DNA from: Rachycentron canadum
Lineage: Eukaryota > Chordata > Actinopteri > Carangiformes > Rachycentridae
Direction of reading: 5' to 3'
NCBI GenBank assembly: GCA_038496675.1
Contig: CM076651.1
Span: 17,099,482-17,163,481, forward strand
Length of the DNA stretch: 64,000 nt
A program made the position numbers and the translations under genes. Each line of letters opens with the position of its first letter. The stretch's first letter is position 1. The notes beneath the pieces are model-generated. The model had not been told where the DNA came from. It ran no database searches and was given only the letters and a program-made list of their open reading frames with translations. This document shows, one piece after another, positions 11,183 through 24,059 of the stretch.

Positions 11183-14149
11183 AATTCTTCACATGATGGC
11201 CCTAAGAGAGGGATTTTGGATATTGGGTGTCTTTTTTTTCCCCTTCATCCAAAGCCCCCATGTCTTGTTTGAGAATGAGCAAATTGTTCCTCCTGTTCTC
11301 TCGGCAGTCCCTGTGTTGCCCGACCCAAAGATGTGGGTGGGCACAAGCACACACCGATGATTCCTTGCAGAAACCTAGTGATGCCCTTAATTTTGAAAGA
11401 AATCATGGTGGAAGTGTTGGATTTTGATTCCACTCTTCACTTCCTTTTATTTTTTTGCCTTGGACTGCCAAAAACAACAAGCAACCAGAATAGTCAGTCA
11501 TTAATTCCAAATTTCTACAATGATGCCAGTATATCGTGATCATTAATCATTAATGTATTATCAAAAGCCTTCTGTTGTTCTGTCTATGTCAGCATTGCAT
11601 TACAGTCAAGGAACACATTGGCAGAGAGAATCAGCGAACCATTGCCGGCTTAAAGTTCTAGTGTTCAAGTGGCAAGGCGCCCTATTTCCCTTCACTCTAT
11701 CCCAGATAAATTGGGCCTCTCAGGTTTGTCTGTGAGAAAGAGAGGACAAAAATCAAAACAAACGCTCCCACTGAAGTGAAGATGGGAGTAGGGGTTGGTT
11801 TTCCTCTCTGGCTAGCGGATCAGCAACTCAACCTAGCGGGACAGCGGGCCACTTAATACCTCCCATCTTGTCCAGGTAACAGAGTGGCCCGACAGGAGGG
11901 TCAGGGAAGGTAGCAGGGTATCGTCTTACAGATCACTACTCACCCTCTGGCTTCCTCCACATGGCTCACTTACCCTCTTCTATATCTCTGCTACTGGGAC
12001 GCACTGACCCGCTCTTCCCACACCCCTTAGTGAGGATACAAACATCCACTGAGAGTTTTCATGGATGTTCACACCCAGTTTCTTGATGAGATGAACCAAA
12101 AGCAACATGTGAACCAGCAACATCCTTAGGATTTCCAGGCTTTCTGCTGTTGCCAGGCCTTTTTTTTTTCAAACAAGCAAACACACAAATTGGGTATTTA
12201 ATCTTCAGTTGGTTCATCTATGGTCAGTTTGAGTTGTAATTGAGTTGTTGATAAGAAGAAAAGCTTCAGGTGAGAATAAGACAATAAAACAATAAAACAC
12301 AGAGTGAGATACAGGGAGTGAAGGCAAAAGAGGGAGGGAATTACAGGAGCTTTAGAGATCAGCCCAAGTACAAGGAAAGTGCATTTTAAGAAGTTCACGA
12401 TAAGCTGATTTTAGTTAAAGTGTCATTTCTAAAAAGCTGTAACTGTTCGGTAACTTCTGCTGTCAACATTAGAAGTGCAAAGGACAAGAAACTCCATATC
12501 CAAGGGGTGACTAACACAGTCAATTAACCCTAATATCAGCCCAGATTTCTCATTAATCATGCTGCTTACCAGCCATATGGCCCCAGACTCCAAGGAGGCT
12601 CTGAACCTATTTGCTGTGCACTTGACCTTGCTGATAGGCCCAGGGGAACGGCAGGAGTGGAGCTCTGTTCTCCAGGATGTTGTGTGCCTGCTTCCTGGTC
12701 TGCTGGATAAATAGATGAACTCACAGGCAGATGAGTGGAGCTCTACTAATCACTACAATGATCCACAAGTGATTTGTGTTTTTCACTTATAGAAACGCAA
12801 GCCAACATCCAGAATGAATATGAATTTATATTAGATGTCTAGTGAAGGATAACAAATGATTTAAGTAGTATAACTGTTTAAAGTAGTACTGAAAGGTGCA
12901 TCTAGTGAATTACTTAGCTGATAAATAGAAAATCATCCATGATCCATGAATGATGACTTTTTTTTTCTTTTTTTTTTGGATGAATGAATTATCACAAAAA
13001 AAGCCAATCATTTATTATTTCATCTTCTCAAATGTTAGAATTTGCGGCTTTTCTCTTGTAAATGTTGTTGCAGCTATGGTGTCAATACGAAAAGGGAGGA
13101 GATAAAGGAAACTGACAGCGCTATGAGTATCAACAGAGAAAAAAAGAAAACACACATTAAAATATTCAACTATTATTGTATAAGAAGTTTGTCTCTGTGG
13201 AGTTGTGCCTCTTTTTTCTGTGCAGCTGACATGACACCTCTGATCTGATCCATTATGGAAGGTTGTAGAAGTTAAAAGTACGTCCAGTTTCACAGCATGG
13301 ACAATAGAGTGCACAGAGTGTTAATGTGACAGAAAAGTAATGAAAAGTATGTAAAGTAAGTGATCTCTAATAATATCTGCTCAAATCCCAGAACCCTGCT
13401 ATTCCTGAAGTGACAAAAGTGACAGAACTGATATGATGCACTGACTCATATTCTTCTGACCCTCACACTAAATCAGTATCCAATCAGTGTTTCTTTGTCT
13501 GAGCACTCCTTCGCTCCAGCACGGCTATCATTAAGTGACTCATTTAGCCCATCACAGGTATGCCCACATCATAGCCTGCTGGTGGCATTTAATGGGGACT
13601 GGTGTTCTTTCTACTGTAATGCAAGCTGAAGTAGCTGGGGCTAATGTGACCCCTATAGTTTGGCACTACATTAGTGCCAGAAAACCCAGCAGTGAGCTTT
13701 TAACCTAGGGACAACAGGGCCATGATTATGTTCACCACAGGGTAGGCTCGGCCAGAGGACGCTCAGCTATACACATAAAGGGACACACATACAATGACAT
13801 ATGTGGACACCAGGGCAATTATTGGCTTATATTTCATTCATGTTAATTTCTAGAGTATTTTCAGCTTTTGGAAGCGAGTTTTAGACTTTATTTAATTCTG
13901 TTTTTGTTGTGATGTTGTATTCCAGTGAGGTATCATTTGATAGTGCAGATCCTCTCCAAACACTGAGAGCTAGTGTTGTGCTGATGTGAGCAGTTTTTCT
14001 TAGTTACAGATTTAAAGTCTTGTCTTTCAAGGGATTATTCAATCAAATGAACTGTCTCAAAAAAGAACAAAATAAATAAAACATTTTTTGTTTTCAAAAA
14101 AATAATTGTAACTTAGGTGAATGCCACACTTAGACTTTAAATTGATTTT

Positions 14150-14187
14150 ACACACACACACACACACACATACACACACACACACAG
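14150..14187. repeat. (CA)n microsatellite
   Basis: About 19 units with one TA interruption; first tract of a cluster that continues to 14541. Confidence 0.9.
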
Positions 14188-14308
14188 ACAGGTTCACATA
14201 AAATAGGCACACTTACTCTGCCATTTCCCTCCTTGCCACTATATCAACTCTACAGTTACCATGTTTACTGTCTCTATTCACTCACTGACTCTTTTTTGAA
14301 TGCACACA

Positions 14309-14343
<35 letters not shown>

Positions 14344-14345
14344 AG
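14309..14345. repeat. Compound (CT)n(CA)n microsatellite
   Basis: A short CT run passes directly into about 14 CA units. Confidence 0.9.
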
Positions 14346-14369
14346 GATCCAATCGTATTTCAAGATAAT

Positions 14370-14400
14370 TCTCTCTCTCTCTCTCTCTCTGTCTCTCTCG
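14370..14400. repeat. (TC)n microsatellite
   Basis: About 15 TC units with one G interruption. Confidence 0.9.
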
Positions 14401-14486
14401 CACTCCTCTTGTCTCAGTATCCTGAGCCACTAGACACTGAAAGGAACACAGGGAAAGCTGATCTCACAGACACGTATTCACGCTAG

Positions 14487-14494
14487 CACACACA

Positions 14495-14541
<47 letters not shown>
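14487..14541. repeat. (CA)n microsatellite
   Basis: About 27 units with a single CCC interruption near 14497. Confidence 0.95.
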
Positions 14542-14545
14542 CTGC

Positions 14546-14960
14546 GTGTGGTCCCACCATTTCAGTCCTCACTGCGTTTTCAAATGCTTCATCAGGTCCC
14601 AAGGTCAGGGTCTTGGACTTAAGACTAATCTTTTATATTCTTCACTGTTTCAGTCCCTTTTGTCTCATCAGAAGTCACTTGCCCACCTTTATCGTTTTCT
14701 CTTCTACTGTTTCTTTTGTTTGTGAGATTTCACCTCTGTGTGAGTACAAAGGCTATGGTTGTTTTCTTTCCCATCTTTTCCTCTATGTCCCTCCTCTTTC
14801 TATTTTCTTCCTTCTCTTATTTCCCCTTTGCATAATTCAAATCAGAATCCCCATGTGAGCACCTTGCTCTTGACCTAGCTTAGAAAGCTCCTGATTGCTT
14901 TAATAGCAGTCCTTGGATCTGGAAGGTGGGCGTCTTTAAGGAACTCTGGTGAGAATCTGG
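14546..14960. other. Pyrimidine-rich non-coding DNA
   Basis: T/C-rich sequence with many TTTTCT-like words. The open frames it gives are low-complexity and not credible proteins. Confidence 0.4.
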
Positions 14961-15014
14961 TGTGCGTGTGTGTGTGTGTGTGGCGTGCGTGCGTGCGTGC
15001 ATGCGTGCGTGCGC
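14961..15014. repeat. Compound (GT)n and (GTGC)n repeat
   Basis: A (GT)n run passes into GTGC units with one ATGC variant and ends in GCGCAG. Its CpG content is unusual for this window. Confidence 0.85.
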
Positions 15015-15229
15015 AGTGTGTACAACCAAAGGGTGGTTGATTAGAACTGACCTCAAAAGTGTCAAGAGAAAAAGAAGTACAAATATGCAAAGTGGCTGTG
15101 TGCGCTTGCATAATTGGGGCAGAGAGGAGTGTAGTGAGGTCAAGTAGAACAAATGGTCAGCGGCGTGAACCCGGTCTATAAAAAACACACATACACTCAC
15201 CACATATATATGTATATTTAGGCATACTG

Positions 15230-15385
15230 GTCACTTTGAGGTTAGAGAAGTGACGCTGTGATGGAAAAAGTTGCCAGTTCCACTCCCCAGTCAGTGATGT
15301 CCAACAGTAAAGGCCTGTGGTTTGTAGTAGGAAGCTCCCAGATGGAAATGAGTGTAAGTGTGTGAAGCATAACGTTACTGAGAAA
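15230..15385 (+). mobile_element. Degenerate tRNA-derived SINE
   Basis: The segment contains a tRNA-like head: GGTTAGAGAAGTGACGC in the box A position, then GTGATGGAAAAAGTTGCC and AGTTCCACTCCCC in the box B position (consensus GGTTCGANTCC). The downstream part, GGAAATGAGTGTAAGTGTGTG, resembles the body recalled from fish SINEs (repeated GTGTGAATG-like words before the tail). Box B has lost its CG, so the copy is old and probably inactive. Boundaries are approximate and the family is not assigned. Confidence 0.5.
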
Positions 15386-15389
15386 GGGC

Positions 15390-18300
15390 TTCTGTTCTCT
15401 GTTGGCTCACTCCTGGCAAGTAAGATTTAAAATATTAACTGGCATACACAAAAGTATAAAAGCAAGTTTTGCAGAAGAGCCACAAATGTGCACAAGGCTA
15501 AGTCCTTCAACAGTGGGATTGCCCTTAGCATTAGCCAAAGTCAGGAGCCCCAAAGTAAGGCCAGCTAAGGTTGGGGTGAGGCCTGGCAAACCCAAAGATT
15601 GAGTCTGAATTAGGCCCACCATTCAAAGCTACTGAAAGGAGTTCCTGAGCCTCCTATTCTCTACCAGCAAATTGGGAGGAAATCTGGCTATTGTGCAGAG
15701 TTTTGAAGAGGCTGGTGGTGGGGAGGGGGCTGCACACTGTGCTTACCTATAGATGAGAGTGGAGACAAAGGGTCCTGGGACATCCAGGAGAGGCTTTGAA
15801 ATCCCTCTTGGCTGGAGACGGAGGCGGCCTGGAGTAGCTCCTGGTGTAGAAAAGGTCAACAGCATAAACATCGAATGGAAGAGGATTTAACTTGAGAGTT
15901 TGCGAGACTCTTTTTTAACTACACTAAATAAAAAAGTAATAGTGCATTAACGTTTGAAGGCTAGCTCATTTTTAATATCTGCATGCTGTAGTGGTTTGTT
16001 TACATTGTTTCAATTGAATAATCAGCTAACTATAAATGTATTTTGCTAAGAGCTGCCACAAAGTTTATATACCTCAAATAAGCTACCTTTAGTACGTATT
16101 GTTGAAGTTTTAAAGTGATATTCATAAACTCATAAACCTGCTGCCTCAGTATCAAACACTTACTAATACTGAAAGGAAGCGGGTGCAAGTTGTGAGTTCT
16201 CTCCTGTGGTCGACTTGAATTAAAATCAATTATAATTTGTCTTAAAATAATATGTCCATGGAAACTTCTACTTTTTGCTCACCGCGCAAACTGTGAACTG
16301 TTATTGTCACAGACTTTTCCTCTGCAGCACACCACTGTGGCTAATGTGCTCACTCAGGATCTCTTAGAATTTAATTATCTTCTTTCAAATACTACATTTA
16401 CATTTTCAGCATTTATGCCATCTGTGGCAGTGTTTTTGCAGCACGTGTGCACATCATATAAACCGATGACAATTGAAACACAAGCTCAGCAATGAGGTGC
16501 ATGGACTGTAGCATTTTGACTTCTGCAGCTGAACTGAAGTATGTGTGGCAAACTGACAACAAAGCAACTCCTAATGATGATGATGGTGATGGAAGTCTTT
16601 AAGGAGCACTTTGATGGATGAGGATTGATGTGACCTATGTTGAATTGTGTGTGTCTACATGCATTTTTGTGTATAAGAGAAGACAGACAACCCCTCAGGC
16701 TGAACAGTCACCACTAGCACACACAAACACACATTTTCTGATGGGCAGTGTTACACTGCAGCAACCCTCTTCCTGATCAGCAGTGCAGCCCGGGGCTCTT
16801 CCGGAGTCTCTCACCCCTACGAGAGTCCAGCTCTCCCCCGTCTGGCCTACTATACCAATACCACCCTCTCTTCTTATTTTCTCTTTTCTTTCTCTGTCTC
16901 TCTCTCATTAATCAATGTCAAGCCGTTCAACAACAAGGCCGACATTCTTTCCCTGCCTACCTCCTCTGTTTCTCGTATATGTCATTGTGCCCTGACCCTC
17001 CCCCTCCACCAACTCAGCGGCCACCATCATCTTTTCACATGGCCGCAGAGCTAAAACCCAGGCCCACACTGCCAAGATGAAAGGTTGTTCAGAAGCAGCA
17101 TGAGGAAGACAAGAAAAGTGAGGAGGAGACTTTTCTCTCTTTTCCGTCTTTTCTTCCTCTCTTTTCCAGCCTTCCTCCGGCTGGGGGAAGAAAGGGATGC
17201 CATAGTCGTTTACATAATTCATGGCAGACACAGCAGAAAACGGGCCATTGAGTAGTAAAAAAAAGTTTGGATGCAGTGGTCATGGGGGGTGGAGGGATAT
17301 GTATGCCAGTCTTTGTGCCCCTGAACCCATCTTCTCTACTTCTCTCCATTCATTACCACTCCCCACACACACAGTCATTGTTCCGTGTTCGTCATTAACC
17401 TCTGGTTTAAGTCGGCTGCCTCTCCTCCTATCAAGGCATGTCTCCATGGGAAAGAAATCATTTCATCATGTCTTGGCAAAGCAGGGGAATAGACGTTTCG
17501 TGACATTTTTTTTATTTTTTTTGCTGATGTGGAAATTTTGATGGACACCAAAGAAGCAAAAGTCATTAACCTGCATGCACTGTAACGATCAAAGGAGGAG
17601 AAAGGGAGAGGCCGGTCTTTGCTTAGATGAAATTAAACTTGATTATGTGAGATGAGGTGATGCTGACGTTATCCATATGAACACAGTCTCAGACATGTTA
17701 GCATAATTTTCACACATGTAAGACACCCACGTACACACAATTCTTAAAATAAGCATTTCCAGCATTTCTTAGATGTCCCTGGGGCACTTACCATTAGTCA
17801 CGGGTGTCCTTTTCATTGTTGTGTGCCACATTTGCTTTTTTTTCCATACTGTATTTCCACTATTAACCTGTAAAGCAAATCACAGACCATCCTATCACTA
17901 ATACCCTGTTTAAACACTTAACTGTCCACGTTTACATTGAATAATGAGACCACTTCCCGCATGAGCTCCTCTGCATGTCGTTTGTTTACAAAGACGCAGA
18001 TTGTCTCCAAATCAGCAGTCATTTAGGGGGAGCATGTGCTTAGAAATCTTGTCCTCTCTCTGCGTCCTCCTTGCCTGAGCATCTGTATGTATTTGTTGTA
18101 CTAATGAATGGAACAAAAGTTTCCGGGGGCCCTGTGGAAAGGGGGGGAACAGGGAGGGAGAACAACTGTGGTGGGGCTAAAGTGGACTGTGCTGAGTGGT
18201 CAGTCGGCATGAGGTTGACAGTGAGAGAACAGAGGACAGAGAGAGTGATGGAGACTTGACACCGCAACCTCTTCCCTCCTTTCTCTTGCCTTTTCCTCCA

Positions 18301-19095
18301 ACCCCTCCACAAGCCTTCTCTCTAGATGATAGATGACCTACCCTTTCATTCATGTCAAAAGCTCTTGCCCCCCAGACCTCCAAAGTTACATGCCTTTTGT
18401 CTGCACATGTGCGCGCACACGCACACACATGTACACTCCACGTACACACACTACTGTAGCCATCTAGTCAATCTCTTCGTCAAACCAAAGACAATCAGTC
18501 TTTTTCACCTGTGCTAGTGTTTACCAAGACACCTCTCAACCTTACAAGCACACCTGTAGACACACAGATAGACAGACACACACTCACCGTCACTCCCACC
18601 GAGACCTTTACCTTCAGGCAGCAGGTATGGATTTCTAAAGAGTTGGAGATGAATGAACGGATAGACAGATCAGGCGAAGGGCAGAGAGAGAGGTAGACTA
18701 CGAGGAGTGCAGAACGGACACTGGGCAGTAAATTACTTTGCCAATCAATCTTCCCCCTGGGTACCCTTGATGAAAGCTGTCCAAACTTTCCCCCACTCCT
18801 TTAAGTAACCCACCTACAGTTTGTCAGTGGAGGGCTGGGAAATAGGGTGGACAAACAAGTTACAAGATTAAATGTTGGTGGGAGCAGAGAGGAAAGGAGT
18901 GTAAAATACAGAGAGGACCCTAGGAAGCAGGAAGAGAAACAGGGAGGTCAAGTGTGAGAGAAAAGTGTGTATGTGTGACAGGGGTTGTGCTGTGCGGATG
19001 GAAAGGGGCACTCATGCTATAAAAAACAGCAAACTGTTAAGGAAGGTTAGCATAGAGGAATGCATCTTATTTCTTCAGTAGCTTCTGACACAGAC
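15390..19095. other. Non-coding DNA, no gene seen
   Basis: Ordinary sequence, AT-rich at 15.9-16.4 kb, then pyrimidine-rich at 16.8-17.2 kb. A G-run group lies at 18125-18158 and broken CA tracts near 18412-18450. The open frames around 16.7-17.5 kb on both strands are compositional and show no domain. Confidence 0.45.
18125..18158 (+). other. G-run group with quadruplex potential
   Basis: Runs of five, seven, three and three G lie within about 34 bases on the + strand, with loops under 13 bases. Confidence 0.4.
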
Positions 19096-19099
19096 ATAG

Positions 19100-19122
19100 A
19101 CACACACACACACACACACACA
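19100..19122. repeat. (CA)n microsatellite
   Basis: About 11 units. Confidence 0.9.
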
Positions 19123-19242
19123 ACTCGGCTCATGGGCCTACATGGGTGGCACGACAGAGTGACACGCTGTGACTTAAAACATGTGACACCTCCCAATTAC
19201 AGCACAGTGCAGGGCTAAGGCTATAGAGATCTGTGGCTGCCA

Positions 19243-19243
<1 letters not shown>

Positions 19244-19291
<48 letters not shown>
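19244..19291. repeat. (CA)n microsatellite
   Basis: About 23 pure units. Confidence 0.95.
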
Positions 19292-19294
<3 letters not shown>

Positions 19295-19414
19295 TCACTT
19301 TTTAACTCCTTTCTTTTACTTTTTCTTTTTTAGCAACAGAGGGGACATGTGGAGAGCTCCATGACCACACACACATGCAAAACATCCATAATACACACAA
19401 ATACACCAGTACGT

Positions 19415-19452
19415 ACACACACATGCACACACACACACTCACACACACACAT
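19415..19452. repeat. Interrupted (CA)n
   Basis: Several short CA runs broken by TG and CT; third member of the 19.1-19.45 kb cluster. Confidence 0.8.
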
Positions 19453-19454
19453 TT

Positions 19455-21204
19455 TCTCTTTTACACTTGTTTTCTGGCAAGTTTGAGAGTGTCTCTGCCC
19501 AGAACTGTGAAGGGAGAGTGAGGGCTGTTGGGAATGTTAATTTGGTAATTTGTTGTTTTATATAAGCAGGGGAGGGATGGTGGTGATGGTAGTGGTGGTG
19601 GTGCAGTGAGGGCAGCAAACACAGTCTGTGTGTTTGGGTCTGTTGGGGGGAGGCTGTGGTAGAGGGAGAGGGTAATGCTGGGTGACAAGGTCCAGCTCAG
19701 TGATGCAGATGACTCCCAACCAAGTTATTTTTCTGTGAAAGAATCAGGCAAAAATACCATGACGGTCGGAGAGCAAGAAGCGCCTCATGCCCATAGAAGG
19801 TATTAAGATGTCTCTGATACATAGCTGCCCTCCTCCTCCTGTTCCCCATGTCTCTTACTCTCAGTCACTCTCTCACTCCTAGATCTGGGATGGTGGCCAA
19901 GTGCCACCAAGGACACTAAGGCTAATAAATCATCCTCATTTCAACATCTGCCCAATCCCAAAGGGCTGCCCACTGCCGCCACCCCACCCCCTTGTGAAGA
20001 TGGGTCCTTGGCTTTATTCCTCTTTCAGCATCCCTCCATACTCCCCCATTGACACCCCCTCCCTGACTGACAAAACGTCTATTGTCCCATGCCCAAGTGA
20101 AGAAGAGACCCTCTTTTCCCCTCTTTGACAAAAGCCGTCTGAAGCCAAGATGGGGACTGCCAGCCGAGATGCCTGGGACCCGGCAGGGGTGCCCCCTCCC
20201 CCTTTCTACTTTTCTCCCGCCTTCTGGTTCATCCATCCCTTGCCCTCGCTCTCTTTTTTACTTTTAATACTCCCCTCCTGTGGGGGTCACTTACTCAGCT
20301 CGCCCCCCACCCTTTTCATAGTGGTGAACTCTCAGCCTTGCATAAAGACATCAAGTGACAGCAGCGAGAGAAAACAGCCAGATTTGGCAGAAAGAGATAT
20401 TCGACATGGCTGTCAGTGGCCATTCTGCATGCCTTTTGTTCCCTTGGGTGTAGTTGAAATAGATAAATAAACAGTCATAGGCTGAAAAGCCGGGATCAGA
20501 AGCTTGTCGCATTTATTCATATTGAACGGAGAAGAAAAAGAGGCAAAAACCTGCTGTTGCCAATTAAGAAGACTGAGACAAAACTCAATTCACAGTGTTT
20601 AGATTTGTTTTCATGGCTGAGCCTAAAACTGAGCTATTCAGTGTCTTTCTGTGGTTTGCTCTAAAGATGGCAGTAGGTCTTTAGCATTGTGGGTGTCTCC
20701 ATGTGGCAAAGAAGATCTGGGAAGTTGTCTCTGGGCTCATCAGTTAAGAAGCACTCTCTCCACGGTTACTCACAAGGCTTCATTTACTGTGAATGCGCAG
20801 CACTTTTTCCCAGCACCTCCAACTCACCCCCAACAACGGGGAGTACCGCCCATAACTGTGCACGGGCCAGCCTCTGGCCACATTCACAGGACTGTCTGCT
20901 TCGAAAGAACAAAGTCACACCACTTTGACTTGTCAAGAGACTTTGATGGTGAAGCTTGCCAGGAAATTTAGCATTGCTAAATTTGCTGTACTATTTTTAT
21001 TAGTTTTAAAATATCACATGAAGTCTAGCAAAAAATAGGCCAAATAAATGCAACCTTTATCATACATCTAGTTACATCTGCTCCTTGTTGTGTGCCCTAA
21101 AAGTGCATAACATTTTCATGAAGAGATTTATTTTTCTTAGCTTAACAAGACTGATTACTGAAGGGTTAAAAAAAGTGGTGTTTATATAATTATAACATTA
21201 AGAA
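19455..21204. other. Non-coding DNA, no gene seen
   Basis: Pyrimidine/purine-skewed at first, C-rich from about 19.97 to 20.3 kb, then AT-rich past 20.95 kb. Overlapping short open frames in the C-rich part are compositional. Confidence 0.45.
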
Positions 21205-21780
21205 ATACTGCATTGTCAAGTAATATTTCATCTCACTTTCTAGTGTTTACTGGTGGGCCTCAAATTTTAACTTTATGCAAATGTTTTCATTTTGCCAAAA
21301 CTACTGAAGCAGGGAAGAACATTTACCAACAAGGTCCTGTGATGAATTGGCCAATTAGTGTTAGTGGCATTTTTTGTTTCATATTTTACTCTGAATTATG
21401 TAGATGGAGGCACTGTAATTAATGCTTTTTTTCTTTTTTGTGGTCGGGTCATTATGCATGGAAATGTATTTGCCTCTAATTCCGAGCTTTGAGTGTTTTC
21501 TCATTAAATGTGGCTCGGGTTTCAGGATGTGAATACATCTCCACAAAGGGTTTCTTGATAAACGTTGTTTACTGCATTCCAGTATCCATTTCGACACAAT
21601 ACTTTTTGTTTTTTTCTGCAATTTCCCACAGCTTACTGGTGATCAGAATTAATTCAATGTAAATATCAGTGAAGGAAAATATTGAATAAAATGGGTAATC
21701 GGTATTTTTGCTCCCAGGCCAGTCATAGCTCCTCAGCTCTTCTCTCCCCCTACAAAACATTTAGATTTCCAATTAGCCCC
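21205..21780. other. Conserved-element-like block (POU/homeodomain words)
   Basis: The block is free of simple repeats and holds a perfect octamer ATGCAAAT (21275-21282), TTATGCATGGAAATG near 21452, GTAATTAATG (21416-21425), and CCAATTAG twice (about 21349 and 21771). This profile is that of a neural or early developmental enhancer. Conservation and activity are inferred. Confidence 0.35.
21275..21282 (+). promoter_or_regulatory. Octamer motif (POU-type)
   Basis: Exact ATGCAAAT, the classical OCT factor site, inside the enhancer-like block. Confidence 0.4.
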
Positions 21781-21784
21781 TGAG

Positions 21785-24059
21785 AAGAATGGCTAATTTA
21801 CCACAGCGAGCAGGCGCCTGATGTCTCAATCTCCCGGGTGTCAGCACTGTGAAAAGGAGTACTCTCATGTAGGCACGCACGCACACTTATGGAGACACAC
21901 AGGCCCATAAAAGAAAGCATGCTGTACTGAGCGTGAGGGGTGAGAACAGATCAAGTCCAGCATGGGGTGTAGAAGAAAAAGTTAAGACATTTTTTTTTTA
22001 AATTAATGCAAAACAAATAAGTGAAGCACATTTAAGAAAAAAAAAAAGAAAGTCAGTAAAGAGGGGTCTTATTGAGCCACTAAAGCGGCAGGACAGGCAG
22101 CAGTTCAGCAGTGGCCCCAGATTGACTCGTCTGCGAGGGGATAGCCAGCCAGCTCCTTCACACAACACCCACATTGTCCACTGTGCCAACGAGCCAGAGC
22201 AGCACTCCGCTCCTCAGGGGGCTGCCTGAGACGAACACATTATAGATACATGTTAGCCTTGGCTCGACCTTCTGTACACTGTGTGGAGCACTCAGCGGAA
22301 AGGAGACAGAGGAAGGAGGGAGGAGCTGAGAAATGAAACGCACATGGAAGTTATTGAAAGCTACAAAAAGGATAAGCCTATCCGACAGCTTAACAGCCTT
22401 GAAAAAGTCTTAAAAAGTCTTATAAAGAGAGCGGTCCTATGACTCTTATATCTACTGAATTCTGTGAAACAAGATATACTGTATCTGGACAGGGGGTGAG
22501 AACACAGATAAAGGGAGAGAGATGCTATTTTGTGAGACAAGACGTTCACAAGAAACCATTGGCTTCATAAGCTAGTGGTTTTGGCTTTGGTTATCTGTCA
22601 GAATCAGCTTAGTCGATCTTCCATCTTTTTCTTTGTGCTATATGAGGCCCCATGCATATCTCGATGGGGAACCTTGAAGCTGCAGCACTATCATGCTGTG
22701 TAATGGTCACTAGCAAGCAGCCAAGCCACCTCCCTCGGCCCTGATACGGGAGAAAGAAGAGACATTCCTGTCAGGCTCCCACAACCCAAACAACATTAGT
22801 GGCACTGTCCTGTTTCTCCCATGCTCCTTTTCCAGGCCCGCTGTTAAACACACACAGTTCCCCACAAAATGTTGTTGTTTCAGCTTCTATCACTCCACTG
22901 TCAGTAACCAGAGGCAGGCTTACTGTCACTTTCCTCTCAGTCTGTGTCTGCAGCCAGTCCCTCACTCACTTAAGGCTCATCAGCAACCACAGTCTCTATC
23001 TTGCCCAGGGCAGCCCTGTGATAACACTGTTAACAACACTAATGTGTGGCGGGAGGGAGCCACTTGAACTGCCACTGACAGGGTGAGTAAGTCAGGTCAA
23101 GGGCTTTTAGCATCTGGTGATGTTGCACCAAATCCACTCCAGCTCCACTTTATGCTCCACATACTCCCGGACTATGTGCCTCCTCTTTTCCCTCTGTTCA
23201 AACTCTTGTCCATCTTTTTAGTTTTGTAACCTCTTCCCCTGTTTCTCTCCTTTCCAATGTTAACAGTGTGGGGAAAAGAAAAAAAAAAAACCTTGACGGA
23301 GCTGGGCAGGACTGAACGGGGCCTTCCCTCCCCACGTGCCTTAAGGAAAACACTGGTGTTATTTTAGAAATCACACTGTTAAAGATTAATGTGGGCCTGG
23401 AGGAGTGTGTCATCGTTCCTTAACGACAGGGCCGAGACGCTGAATAAAGCCGGCACTGTGTTCTGTCCCACAGCCCAAGGACAGATAAGTTTCCTCTCAC
23501 CAAGCTCACCCCTCCTCCCTTGTCCAATAACTCTCTCCGTAAGTCATCTATTACAACCGCAGGGCTAAAATAGAAGAAATTTAATGAGCAAACGGCTCCA
23601 AAATCAGTTTCTTCACTGCTTTTAGTGTTGTTGGTCTCTTTTTTTTCCTTTTTTGTTATTGAAATAGACTAAGGCGTGGGTGAAGAATAGTGCACGTTCT
23701 GGCTTTACAAATACAAAAACAACAAAAAAGGGTCAAGAGGGTGTTCACAAACATTTTCCATGCTGATTGCTCTAGTTAGATGACTAATGGAAAGTCCCGG
23801 CTCCAAACTGTGACCATGCAACTCCCCCAATAAAGTCATCTGTCATCATCCCATAGACTGGCCAGACAGACAGCTATAAACCAAGGTTCAGAGACCATGA
23901 CAGCGCATCCTATCTGTACATATCATACCTTTGTTATTCTAAAAGCCAGGATCATCACGATAGCTCTAGATTAAAAAATAAAACCACTATCACTGACACC
24001 AATGGAGATAATAATAACAGTTTTAACAGCTGATGATGCCGATGATAAAGACCTGTGAG
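21785..24059. other. Non-coding DNA, no gene seen
   Basis: Ordinary mixed sequence with an A run near 22037-22047 and another near 23279-23290. A small triplicate AAAAAGTCTT-like repeat lies near 22398-22422. No exon is supported. Confidence 0.45.

Larger units (their letters stand above)
6166..14149. other. Long non-coding stretch, no gene seen
   Basis: No convincing exon. Content by eye: ordinary mixed sequence to about 9.3 kb with a short CA tract near 9352-9366; pyrimidine-rich DNA near 9.6-9.7 kb; a G-rich region at 10.5-10.8 kb; a polypurine tract at 11115-11182; AT-rich DNA from about 12.4 to 14.1 kb with T runs near 12960-12978. Confidence 0.5.

Noticed and set aside
11526..11555. 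CATTAATCATTAATG direct repeat
   Set aside because: Only two seven-base units in AT-rich DNA; too likely by chance to report as an element.
17089..17349. Several overlapping frames in 16.7-17.5 kb
   Set aside because: Pyrimidine/purine skew removes stops on both strands; the peptides are low-complexity.
22570..22600. TTTGGTTATCTGT, similar to the miR-9 seed region
   Set aside because: The match to miR-9 is incomplete (TCTGTCAG instead of TCTAGCTG) and no pairing arm was found nearby.
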